From NCBI GenBank assembly GCA_037179515.1, contig JAXCGZ010017009.1, positions 62,001 through 126,000 on the forward strand: a stretch of 64,000 bases of DNA. Direction: 5' to 3'. Of the stretch, positions 1 to 15,014 are shown piece by piece (position 1 is the first letter of the stretch; each line of letters begins with the position of its first letter). Under the pieces are notes generated by a model that had not been told where the DNA came from, did not search any database, and was given only the letters and a program-made list of their open reading frames with translations. Source of the DNA: Halocaridina rubra. Taxonomy: Eukaryota > Arthropoda > Malacostraca > Decapoda > Atyidae. A program made the position numbers and the translations under genes.

Positions 1-2231
1 GTTGATGGAGTATATCATTGAAGATATTCTTCCTGAGAGTAGAGGCACTGAGGACATGAGGAGGAACTATCCGAAAGGAGATTACATCAAAATGAATGAG
101 CTTTTTGCAGTTATTGACTGGAGAACCTTATTTTACAACAAATCTGTACAAGAAATGTATGACATCTTTTGTGAGAAATATGGGAAGATAGTAGATTGCT
201 GCATACCTGTCACCAAAGCAGGTGTAATTCATGCCAGAGAGAAATGGTTCGATAATGGGTGTAAAAGAGCTAAGGAGTGGAGAGACAAATGCTGGAAAAG
301 GTATAGGAGGAGAAAAAACATAAATGCCTGGCAAACCTACAAAAGAGCATAAAATGACTACCTAAGTAAAAGGAGAGAGGCAGAGAGAGACTATGAGAGG
401 GACATCACCAGGAAGGCCAAAGAAAATCCCAAGCTTTTCCACAGCTTTATCAGAGGAAAACTGAAGGTAAAAGAACAGGTTTTAAGGCTAAAGAGAGCGG
501 ATGGAAGCATCACTGAGACGGATGAAGAGATCTGCAAAGAATTGAACAAGGAGTTTCAGTCAGTATTTACAGTAGAAAATACCCCACCCCCTCAGATTGC
601 AGTGATAGAAGCTCAAGGGCCGGTATTAGAGAACATCAACCTTACAGCCACAGAGGTATGCAAAGCGCTGATGGATTTAGATGTTCATAAAGCTACAGGT
701 CCTGATGACATATCCCCTCATGTGCTTAAAAAATACGCAAACACAATATCAGTGGCACTAAGTATCATATTTAAGGAGTCACTGGAGTCGGGGGAGATTC
801 CAAGATGCTGGAAACAAGCAAATGTGATACCTATCTTCAAAAAGGGAAGGAGGGATACGGCTCTGAACTATAGACCAGTTTCCTAGACCAGCATAGTTTG
901 CAAAGTTATGGAGAAACTACTAAGGAAACATATCTCTCTTCACTTGGAATCCTTCAACTTTTTGTCAGTGAGGCAACATGGCTTCAGAGAAGGTAGATCA
1001 ACAGTAACAAACTTATTAGAATTTTATGATGAGGTAAGCCAAATCTTACAGGAAAGAGAGGGCTGGGCAGATTGCATATTCCTAGACTTCCAGAAAGCGT
1101 TTGACACTGTTCCACATGGGAGACTTATTAGGAAGCTGCAATCAATGGCTAGAATAGGTGGAAATGTTTTGGAATGGATAAAAACTTACTTAGAAGGAAG
1201 GGAACAGAGGGTTAGAGTAAGACACTCAGTGTCTGAATGGAGAAGAGTTAGTAGTGGAGTTCCACAGGGTTCAGTTTTAGGGCCACTTTTGTTCCTTGTA
1301 TATGTAAATGACCTACCAGAGTCTGTAAATTAATTCATGAATATGTTTGCAGATGATGCAAAGATTGTGAAGAAAGTAAAAAACGAGAACAATGGTAGAG
1401 AACTTCAGGAGGATCTAAATAATCTGCATGAGTGGTCAGAAAAGTGGCTAATGAAATTCAATACTTCAAAATGTAAGGTAATGAGAATGGGTACAAGTGC
1501 AAGAAGGCCCAAACTTGACTACTCGGTGGCTGGAGTACAACTTCAAGAGACAGAAAATGAGAGAGATCTAGGAGTAAACATACTGGCAGATTTGTCTCCA
1601 GAAATACATATAAATGGCATAGTAAGGGCAGCATATGCATTCTTATAAAATGTAAGGGTAGCCTTCAGGCACATGGACAAGGAAATGTTCAGAAATATTT
1701 ATGTAACCTATGTGAGGCCAAAACTCGAATATGCAGCCCCCTTTTGGAATCCGCACTTGAAAAAGCACATAGCTAAGCTTGAAAAAGTTCAAAGACATGC
1801 CACGAAACTGGTGCCAGAAATACGCAATCTCAGTTATGATGAGAGGCTGAGGGAATTAGACTTACCATCACTCGAAGCTAGAAGAGTGAGGGGGGATATG
1901 GTGACAGTCTTTAAATTCCTTCATGGTTATGATAGAGTGGATAGGGATCGATATTTTGATATGGTTGGCTCTAGAACTAGAGGTCATAGTTTGAAGCTTG
2001 GTAAGAAAAGTTCTTTGCAGGATGTAAGGAAATACTTTTTCAGTGTAAGAGTAGTTGATAATTGGAATTGGCTAAGCGAGGAGGTAGTTAATGCTATCTC
2101 AATCCATAGTTTTAAGGACAAGTATGATAAGTATGACTAAGTATAAAAAGGAAGCGATCAGGAGACGGGAAGATACGAGCTTTGGGCTCTTTCCCGTAAA
2201 CACAATTAGGTAATCACAATTAGGTAATCAC
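1..2231 (+). mobile_element. CR1-type LINE copy A, 5' end outside the window
   Basis: A non-LTR retrotransposon copy running off the left edge. It holds the end of the endonuclease region, the whole reverse transcriptase and the C-terminal domain, then a roughly 90-bp 3'UTR with the family signature GGGCTCTTTCCCGTAAACAC. It ends in two copies of the tail unit ACAATTAGGTAATC at about 2199-2231. The CR1 assignment rests on the RT block order ([47 protein letters not shown]), the conserved RPKLEYAAPFWNPHLKKHI block near the C-terminus, and the short tandem 3' tail typical of the CR1 superfamily. It abuts an unclassified repeat beginning at 2233. Confidence 0.93.
2..2140 (+). pseudogene. CR1 ORF2 (endonuclease end, reverse transcriptase, C-terminal domain)
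   Basis: One reading frame is kept over the whole stretch with no frameshift, but four premature stops interrupt it: TAA at 350-352, TAG at 884-886, TAA at 1331-1333 and TAA at 1646-1648. The natural stop is TAA at 2138-2140. The RT would use the element RNA as template during target-primed reverse transcription in the nucleus. Visible RT motifs are the [10 protein letters not shown] block near 1080, [10 protein letters not shown] near 1256 and the catalytic FADD near 1345. Substitution-only decay suggests a moderately young copy. The intact relatives are the antisense copy at 14924-19428 and the units at 44-52 kb. Confidence 0.92.
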
Positions 2232-2232
2232 T

Positions 2233-2391
2233 TTAGCACGAGGGTCTGCCCCTCTCTTATGTCTCTTACTTTATTTCATTTTCGTCCTTTCTCTCCCAGT
2301 CCTTCCCATCCTATTTCACCACTCTCTAGTGATGACACCCAGCATAGGGCTAAGAGAGCTCACTCGAAGCCGTCACTGCTTCCCCCCCCCC
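2233..2391 (+). repeat. Unclassified interspersed repeat, copy 1
   Basis: About 160 bp that recurs at 3610-3766 in the same orientation. Shared blocks include TTAGCACGAGGGT, GCCCCTCTCTT, CCTTCCCATCCT, AGTGATGACACCC and ATAGGGCTAAGAGAG, followed by a C-run. No coding potential and no tRNA-type promoter boxes were seen. It follows the 3' tail of CR1 copy A directly. It may be a SINE, a LINE 3'UTR fragment or a non-autonomous element; the class is unknown. Confidence 0.75.
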
Positions 2392-2426
2392 TCCACCAAT
2401 CCAATCCCAGTTATCCGATCCGACCT

Positions 2427-2450
2427 CGAGAGAGAGAGAGAGAGAGAGAG
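2427..2450. repeat. (GA)n microsatellite
   Basis: Short pure GA run. The surrounding 2392-2885 interval is otherwise AT-rich sequence in which I see no gene or recognisable element. Confidence 0.95.
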
Positions 2451-2885
2451 TATAAATACTTATCAACCCTTGCCAGTATATGCAACACCACAACCATATA
2501 TTTGTATGTGCTCTTTTATATATTATTTAAGATCGATGTTTGCCCACAGCTGCAAGATTAGCGTACGCATGCCTGATTCTCATTCTTAATGGTGTACTCA
2601 TATAACCTGTCGAGTTTCACAAGGATTAGCTATCAATCTCCACTTACGAGGAGATTATAAGCAGATAATAAACAAAGCTATATACATGCAAAGAGAAACA
2701 GTATGGTGTGTGCTGAGCAATAACAAACGGCATACATGTACCAAAGCTTGTGCCATATTGCATCTTTAAAAAAATTCCGTCTCCTTTTCAGTTATCCGCA
2801 CCCACACATAAATTATGGGAAGCTTGTAATTACGATTAATATGATATTTAGGTCATATTCCTGTGGTACTTTAGTTACATTACTG

Positions 2886-3058
2886 GGACCGCGGAGGAGC
2901 AGTGGTAGAACACTCGACTCGGGAGGTGACAGACCCGCGATCGATTCCTCCACGTGCGTTAGGAATGACATCTTACTCTAATTCCCCAGCTCTAACCTGT
3001 CTGCGTCAATCTCGCATTATGGGAATTGATAGTGACATAAAACGCCAAAGCACAAATA
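2886..3058 (+). mobile_element. tRNA-derived SINE with 16-bp near-perfect target duplication
   Basis: The head looks like a tRNA: a box-A-like stretch GGAGCAGTGGTA at about 2896-2907 and a box B GATCGATTCC at 2939-2948. It is flanked by TTTAGTTACATTACTG (2870-2885) and TTTAGGTACATTGCTG (3059-3074), 14 of 16 identical, as expected for an old target-site duplication. The 3' part ends in a GTGACATAAAAC motif plus CAAATA-like sequence, resembling the GTGACGTAAAAC ending of the other SINE family at 30492. SINEs are transcribed by RNA polymerase III and moved by a partner LINE. A true tRNA gene is unlikely given the extended 3' body and the duplication. Confidence 0.7.
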
Positions 3059-3121
3059 TTTAGGTACATTGCTGACTGGAAACATTCCGAGCAAGAGAAA
3101 AAGGGTAAACTTCAATAATTT

Positions 3122-3122
<1 letters not shown>

Positions 3123-3196
<74 letters not shown>
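3123..3196. repeat. (GA)n microsatellite
   Basis: Pure GA dinucleotide array of about 37 units, ending where the Jockey-like remnant begins. Confidence 0.97.
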
Positions 3197-3198
<2 letters not shown>

Positions 3199-3200
3199 AA

Positions 3201-3525
3201 GGCTTGCATCTTATCAAAACGTCACATTCAAAGTCTCCAAGCTATCCAAAATAAAAATTTAAGAAGTATTCTCTCTGAAACTCCACCATATATAGAGAGA
3301 ATGGAAGAAATTCATAAGAACCTCAAAGTCGAACCTATTAATACTTATATTTTTAAATTAGCATCTAGAACCTGGAGTAAAATGGAAATCGACTTTGAAG
3401 AATTTCTTCAAGAAACTAATGCTTTAAATACTGAAGAATATGACTTTCTTAATGAACATGCCTGGTGGAAAAGAATTTCTCCAGTTTTATCAGGAAATCC
3501 ACCAGATCCTATCTATAGTCATTAA
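3201..3525 (+). pseudogene. Jockey-like LINE, C-terminal end of reverse transcriptase ORF
   Basis: An open frame reads through SLQAIQNKNLRSIL (about 3234-3276), the Met at 3301, then EEIHKNLKVEPIN and ends in TAA at 3523. The pattern LQxIQNxxLRxIL followed by a histidine helix and a WW-containing tail is the usual C-terminal end of Jockey-clade ORF2 proteins. Only the last roughly 105 residues remain and no catalytic domain is present, so this is a 5'-truncated dead copy. Its 3'UTR probably occupies part of 3526-3609. The family call is by motif memory only. Confidence 0.65.
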
Positions 3526-3609
3526 AATAAATTCTCCAATACCTCCTCATCATTATTAAATTGAAACTGTGAGTCATAGTGTGCAAAAATAACTATATCT
3601 AACAAAAAC

Positions 3610-3766
3610 TTAGCACGAGGGTTTGCCCCTCTCTTTTCATCTCTTACTTCCTTAAATTTCGTGCTTATCCCTCCAATCCTTCCCATCCTTTACCCCCTCT
3701 CACCAGTGATGACACCCTGAATAGGGCTAAGAGAGTTCACTCGATGCCGTCACTACTTTTCCCCCA
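3610..3766 (+). repeat. Unclassified interspersed repeat, copy 2
   Basis: Second copy of the repeat seen at 2233-2391, same orientation, a little diverged (for example TTTGCC for TCTGCC). Here it is followed by TCCTATCC and ACTT short repeats and then a TA array, so the two copies have different downstream flanks. That supports an interspersed repeat rather than a large local duplication. Confidence 0.75.
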
Positions 3767-3853
3767 CCTGTCCTATCCTATCCTACTTACTTACTTACTT
3801 ATAAGACCTCCAAGTAATCAAGTAATAGGTTTTATTCATACCTGGGATTGGAG

Positions 3854-4314
<461 letters not shown>

Positions 4315-4405
<91 letters not shown>
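4315..4405. repeat. (TA)n microsatellite
   Basis: Pure TA array of about 45 units that directly precedes the RTE-type 3' end at 4406. Confidence 0.97.
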
Positions 4406-4408
<3 letters not shown>

Positions 4409-4570
4409 CTATGGTGGCGGGTACAGCATCAAAGAATAGCCCCAATGTATTCCATGCGTGTCGTAAGAGGCGACTAAAAGTGGACGGGGCGAGGGGACTA
4501 GGAATCCCCCCCCTTGTATTAACCTCCTGCGAGACGTCAAAGAAGAAGGGGAGTAGAGGGGAAAATAACT
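4406..4570 (+). mobile_element. 3'-end fragment of an RTE-like LINE or a SINE with that tail
   Basis: Non-coding sequence containing GGCGGGTACAGCA, GTCGTAAGAGGCGACTAAAA, a C-run and TATTAACCTCCTGC then CAAAGAAGAAGGGGA. The last block recurs at 63714-63752. I recall this kind of sequence as the 3'UTR of abundant crustacean RTE-like LINEs; that link is inference. There is no coding part here. Confidence 0.55.
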
Positions 4571-4598
4571 TCTCCCCAAACTCTAGTTCTGGGGTACT

Positions 4599-5579
4599 TA
4601 CCTAATTGTGTTTACGGGAAAGAGCCCAAAGCTCGTCTCTTCCCGTCTCGTGATCGCTTCCATATTATACTTAGTGATACTTATCATACCTGTCCTTAAA
4701 ACTATGGATTGAGATAGCACTAACTACCTCCTCGCTTAGCAAATTCCAATTATCAACTACTCTTACACTGAAAAAGTATTTCCTTACATCCTGCAAAGAA
4801 GTTTTCTTACGAAGCTTCAAACTATGACCTTTACTTCTAGAGCCTGCCATATCAAAATATCGATCCCTATCCACTCTATCATAACCATGAAAGAATTTAA
4901 AGACTGTCACCATATCCCCCCTCAATCTTCTAGCTTCGAGTGATGGTAAGTCTAATTCCCTCAGCCTCTCATCATAACTGAGATTGCGTATTTCTGGCAC
5001 CAGTTTCGTGGCATGTCTCTGAACTTTTTCAAACTTAGCTATGTGCTTTTTCAAGTGTGGATTCCAAAAGGGGGCTGCAAATTCGAGTTTTGGCCTCACA
5101 TAGGTTACATAAATATTTCTGAACATTTCCTTGTCCATGTGCCTGAAGGCTACCTTTACATTTGATAAGAATGCATATGCTGCCCTTTCTATGCCATTTA
5201 TATGTATTTCTGGAGACAAATCTGCCAGTATGTTTACTTCTAGATCTCTCTCATTTTCTTTCTCTTGAAGTTGTACTCCAGCCACCGAGTAGTCAAGCTT
5301 GGACCTTCTTGCACTTGTACCCATCCTCATTACCTTACATTTTGAAGTATTGAATTTCATTAGCCACTTTTCTGACCACTCATGCAGACTATTTAGATCC
5401 TCCTGAAGTTCTCTACCATTGTTCTCGTTTTTTACTTGCTTCACAATCTTTGCATCATCTGCAAACATATTCATAAATGAATTTGCAGACTTTGGTTGGT
5501 CATTTACATATACAAGGAACAAAAGTGGCCCTAAAACTGAACCCTGTGAAACTCCACTACTAACTCTTCTCCATTCAGA

Positions 5580-5580
<1 letters not shown>
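4599..5580 (-). mobile_element. CR1-type LINE copy B, 5'-truncated, antisense
   Basis: Same family as copy A but reversed. The 3' tail is at 4599-4611 (one tail unit only) and the truncated 5' edge is at about 5580, in the RT palm just upstream of the VPQGS block. The 5' edge meets the 5' edge of an RTE-like LINE that runs the other way. Confidence 0.9.
4671..5579 (-). pseudogene. CR1 ORF2 C-terminal 300 codons, open
   Basis: The frame is open from the truncation point to the natural TAA at 4671-4673 and includes SQGSVLGP, the catalytic FADD and the complete C-terminal domain. The first glycine-proline motif has Ser in place of Pro (GVSQGS). No start codon belongs to it because the copy is 5'-truncated, so it cannot make a functional enzyme. 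The lack of any stop across about 300 codons suggests that copy B is among the younger insertions. Confidence 0.88.
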
Positions 5581-9049
<3,469 letters not shown>

Positions 9050-9055
9050 AAGGAC

Positions 9056-10753
9056 CAATAGCGTTGCTGCTTATTTGACTTTGCTGTATGATGATATTTG
9101 AATACAAAAATCAGAGGTTTATGGTCTAAAGCATTGCAGTATTTCGTCTTTCAGTAATGTGCTTACAGCCAGATGTGCAGCAAGCAGATCTCGGTTAAAA
9201 GTTGAATAGCATTTCTGAGCTAATGAAAGTTTTTAATAAAAAATTCTATACGAACAAGGCTTCCATCCTGGAGATGATGTAATGCAACTCCAGTAGCAAC
9301 TTGGGAACAGTCAATCTCAAGGTGCAGCGGAGAATTGGTATAGCTAGAAATATATGCAATGGTGCAAGCATTGTTAAATGACTCCTTAGCATTTATAAAA
9401 GCCTCTTCAACATCTGTATTCCATTCAAGCTCTTTAGATTTAGGTTTTACTCTAAAGAGTTCAGTCAAAGGATAAACACCAGTAGCAAAATGTTAAACAA
9501 TTCCTCTATAAAAAAAATTAAACATCTCAAGAAACTTACGTAAAGCAGAGAAATCCTTAGGTTTAGCAAAATTACAGTATCAAATTGTTTATGAAAAACT
9601 GGATTCATACCTCTTGAAATTATAGAATATCCTAAATGTGCAATATCTTCTTTGGACAACTCACACTTTTTTACAGAGACTTTGAGATTATTTTTATTTA
9701 ATATTTGAAAGACTTATTTTGAATGCTTCTTACGATCTGCCTCTGAAAAGATTAAGATATAAACTAAGAAAATGAATACAAAATCAAGATTTCTGAATAA
9801 GCTATCTATCAGGCGTTGAAATGTAGCAGGGGCATTTCTAAGGCAGTATGGCATGTAAAAATACCCAAATAAGCCACATGGGAAATTACTGTTGTCCTTT
9901 TAACACCTGATGGATTCACTGGAATGTGATGGTAAGCCTTGAGGAGATGAATTTTACTAAATATATCTTTCTTGTACTGTTTCAATGACGCACTACTAGC
10001 ATGAGACAATGAGTACTTATCTGGTTTAGTGACAGCATTCAGTTGCATAAAGTCACCACGAATCCTCCAATTACCTGGGTCTTCTTTAGAAACTAAATGT
10101 ATAGGTGAAACCCATGGCAATTTTGAAGGTTATGCAATGCCCATGTCTAACACTGCTTAAATGTCTCCTTAGCAGCAGCATATTTATCTGGGTTCAAAGG
10201 CCGACATTTAGCAAATATAGGTGAAAAATTACCACCATCAACATTATGATATACATTACAAGTTTTAAGAGTTTCAACCCTGGACGGCTTAGCCCTAGAT
10301 AATAATAAAAGGATTCTCGAAACAAATATTGTATGAAGGTGGGTAAAAAGTTGACATTATTAACGATATATATAGATTTGTAAGACACTATATCCTCTTT
10401 TACAGAACACTTGATATATCTGCCTGTGAGTTTTTTACTTTTGCAATCAATCAGCAATACAAAGTTACGAAGGAAATCGTTACTAAGGTGTGGCTTAGTC
10501 ACATTTGCAGCAATAAATGTCCAATTAAATGAACAGTGTAAGCACAGACTTGCCAGACTCAGATGTATTCCACCATAGACTGAGACCAGCACACCCGTAG
10601 ATGTCGAAATAATGGTGGCTGTTGATCGTTACAAAGTCTTTGGTATATAGCATGGTAAGATGGTTGGTGCTGCAGCACCAATAATAATAAAATTTATATA
10701 ACTGCAAGCAACTTTTGCTTATAACTTGTAGAAATGGCAGAACAGAGGAGGTT
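9056..10753 (-). pseudogene. Gypsy element Y: protease end, reverse transcriptase, RNase H (decayed)
   Basis: Read on the minus strand from 10753 down. Protease C-terminal block with HLSNDFLRNFVLLIDC (about 10497-10447); linker with SPIFAKCRPLNPDKYAAAK; RT with LPWVSPIHLVSK, GDFMQLNAVTKPDKYSL, IFSKIHLLKAYHHIPV and the fingers/palm after it; then RNase H with the LHLEIDCSQVATG block and YSTFNRDLLAAHLAV near 9170. Frames shift many times. The catalytic YxDD site is gone: where Tyr-Ile-Asp-Asp is expected the frame reads FLVYILIFS (about 9747-9773). Its gag is at 11323-12314, separated by a CR1 insertion. Confidence 0.85.
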
Positions 10754-11322
10754 CAAATGTAAGGGTAGCCTACAAGCACATGGACAAGGAAATATCCAGA
10801 AATTTTTATGTAACCTATGCGAGGCCAAAGCTTGAACATGCAGCCCAATTTTGGAATCCACTCTTGAAAAAGCACGTAGTTAAGCTGGAAAAAGTTCAAA
10901 GACATGCCACGAAACTTGTGTTAGGAGTGCGCAATCTCAGTTATAAGGAGTGGCCTAGGGAATTAGACTTACCATTACTCGAAGTTAGAAGAATTAGGGG
11001 GATATGGTGACGGTTTTTAAATTCCTTCATGATTATGACAGAGTGGATAGAGATCGATGTTTTGATATGGCTGGCACTAGAAGTAGAGGTCATAGTTTGA
11101 AGCTTCGTAAGAAAACTTCTTTGCAGGATATAAGGAAGTACTTTTTTAGTGTAAGAGTAGTTGATAACTAAAATTCGCTCAGCGAGGAGGTAGTTAATGC
11201 AAACTCAATCCATAGTTTTAAGGACAAATATGATAAGTATCACTAAGTACATAATGGATCCGACCAGGAGATACAAAGCTACGAACTTGATGCTCTTTTC
11301 CGTGAACACAATTAGGTAATTA
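10754..11322 (+). mobile_element. CR1-type LINE copy C, short 3' fragment inside Gypsy Y
   Basis: A 5'-truncated CR1 copy beginning at CAAATGTAAGGGTAGCC and ending in the CR1 tail ACACAATTAGGTAAT. It carries only the last about 155 codons of ORF2, with a frameshift near 11005 and several missense changes. It interrupts the minus-strand Gypsy between its gag and protease, so it inserted after the Gypsy element. Confidence 0.9.
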
Positions 11323-12853
<1,531 letters not shown>

Positions 12854-13131
12854 TCACTTAGGGAGTGTTCTTTCCCATAACACTACAAATCCATCAGTGT
12901 CTTTGTCTTGCAATCTGCTCGCAGTGAAAAATGGGAAAGGAAATCCAATAAAGGTTGAACAACTGATACTATTACAAAATTCCAGTGGAAAATTGTTCTC
13001 AGGTAGGGCATAGCAATGTCCTTTGAAATCTCTCCAGAACATGGCACAGTTTCACCGTTTGCAGCAGAAATGGAGACTGCACTAGGTCGCAAATAGTATG
13101 TAGCTGCAATGAGGTGAGGGAGAGTATACAC
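12854..13131 (-). pseudogene. Gypsy element X protease C-terminal fragment
   Basis: On minus, PYLRTIFHWNFVIVSVVQPL and then LSHFSLRADCKTKTLMDL match the conserved Gypsy protease-to-RT junction, where the family reads WxFxxAxVxxPxLGxDFLxxFxLxxD. The same block exists in Gypsy Y at 10500, so these are two separate elements. A frameshift falls inside the DFL motif (near 12950). RT sequence for this copy was not found, so it is truncated here. Confidence 0.75.
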
Positions 13132-13148
13132 TTGCTACTGTGTCAACA

Positions 13149-13816
13149 ATTGCCTAATTATGCTTACGGGAAAGAGCCCTATGGTCGTAACTTTCCTTCT
13201 CCTGTTCGGTTCCATTCTTGCGCTCATTGAAGCTTATCATTTTTGTCTGATAAACTATGAACTGAGTTAGCATTAGCTACATCCTCGCTTAGTGAATTCC
13301 AATCACCAATTACTCTTACACTATAAAACTCCTTCCTTACAGCCTGCAAAGACGTTTTTTAAAGAAATTTCAAGCTATGGCCTCTACTGCTAGAGCCACC
13401 CATATAGAAATATGGATCCCTATCCACTCTGTCAAAACCATGAAGGAATTTAAAACTCGTCACCATATCCCCCCAACTTCTTTTAGCTTCGAGTGATGGT
13501 AAGTCTAATGCCCTCAGCTTCTCCTCATAACTGAGATTGTGTATTTCTGGCACCAGTTTCGTGGCATGTCTTTGAACTTTATCCAGCTTATTTATGTGCT
13601 TTATACAGTGTGGATTCCAAAAGGGGGCTGCATATTCAAGCTTTGGCCTCACATATGTTACTTGAATGTTTCTGAGCATTTCCTTGTCCATGTGTCTGAA
13701 AGCTACCCTTACATTTGCTAAGAAAGCATATGCTGCCTTTACTATGCCATTTATATGCATTCCTGGAGAAAAATTTGCCAGTATGTTTACTTCTAGATCA
13801 TTCTCATTCTCCGTCT
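13149..13816 (-). mobile_element. CR1-type LINE copy G, 3' fragment inside Gypsy X
   Basis: Antisense CR1 with a degenerate tail (GCCTAATTATGCTTACGGG) at its left edge. It carries about 130 open codons of the ORF2 C-terminal domain (13359-13760), including RPKLEYAAPFWNPH. It splits the Gypsy X gag (left half at 13817 and up) from its protease (13131 and down), so it is younger than Gypsy X. Confidence 0.9.
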
Positions 13817-14365
13817 GCCAATAGAAGATGCAGGGCAGAGATCACATATGCACTGACCTGCTGACTTAGTTTCCCGAATCTGAAAGAGCTGGATATGACA
13901 GGCAAGAATTAGGAAGTATTTGCACACTGCATTTGCTTGGCCATCCACACCATAGTCTGCAAGTGAATGCTGTAACACCGTAAAAGATATGAGCATGGCA
14001 ACTTTTGTCCTTTGTCCTGGCCTGTGAGGTCTTACACCCAAAGGCCAATGTGCATGAATATCCATTTTCGTGACAGTTTGATTTGCTTAAGAGAGAGGTT
14101 GAGGCACTGGCTCATGACATTATTTTGATGATATATTGTAAAGTTCAAATGGTTTTGTCATTGGATATTTTGTATCAGCTATGTTACCCAATTCATCAAG
14201 TGAAGTAGAACAATTAGCAGCAAGAATAGCACCCATAGTAGGAGGCATTGAGGTGATAAATTTATGCTTTACTAAAGGCTCATTCACACATATCAGTGAT
14301 ATATAAGTGCCGCATCTGTTCAGTCTGTCATTAGAATTTATTGGTTTCATGCTGTACGGAGGCAC
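13817..14365 (-). pseudogene. Gypsy element X gag C-terminal part with zinc-finger-like motif
   Basis: On minus, the capsid helix block EPLVKHKFITSMPPTMGAIL and SLDELGNIADT lies at about 14282-14160. Further on is CHAHIFYGVTAFTCRLWC (near 14000-13950), which fits the C-x2-H-x3-YG-x2-A-x2-C-x3-C finger found at the end of Gag in many invertebrate Gypsy elements. Frames shift between the two. The element is decayed and continues, after the CR1 insertion, into the protease at 13131. Confidence 0.7.
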
Positions 14366-14923
14366 TACGGATATGTGTGTATAGATGTCACTGAAGCATC
14401 ACGAATTTCACTAACACTGAACTGACATGGCACTGATATATGACTGATATGCGTGAATCAACCTGAGATCTTCAGATACATTACATTTAGCAGTATTGAA
14501 TCTTATTTTGTCCAAAAATAATTATGGTTTTCCTGTAAGCACTGTTTTAGATAATAATGTTTTGAATAGTTCTGTTTTTGTTTCTTCATGTCTGGAGAGC
14601 ACTCAGACTTTGAGTTCTGCATAATTTTCCCTTTCAAAAACACCATAATTTAACACTGACAACACTGTTAGTGGGAGGCAATTTAGAAGTTTAATTTTTA
14701 CCTTGCTTTGTTTTAATGTTTTCTACGACAAGGAATCAAACTGTCCTAAGAATGCTGGGACGTCATGCTTAGCACAAAGAACAACTTCTAAATCTGTAGA
14801 TTTACCCATTATAAACTTCACAAGCTGGAATTTCAGTCTACCCTATCTCCTTGGGTGTGCAAGCCACCAGCACTCAGCAAGCTCACAAATGGAGGTTTCA
14901 GTCTTTCCTCTCCACTTGAGTCT
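14366..14923 (-). other. Possible N-terminal gag remainder of Gypsy X
   Basis: A minus-strand stretch near 14595-14530 reads ETKTELFKTLLSKTVLTGKP, which resembles the helical middle part of Gypsy capsids just before the block at 14282. Upstream of this I cannot assign the sequence. No long open frame or other element is visible. Confidence 0.35.
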
Positions 14924-15014
14924 GTGATTACCTAATTGTGATTACCTAATTGTGTTTACGGGAAAGAGCCCAAAGCTCGTATCTTCCCGTCTCCTGATCG
15001 GTTCCATTTTAGAC

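Noticed and set aside
2890..2960. A functional tRNA gene
   Set aside because: The anticodon-arm pairing is imperfect and near-perfect 16-bp direct repeats flank a 173-bp unit, which fits a SINE better.
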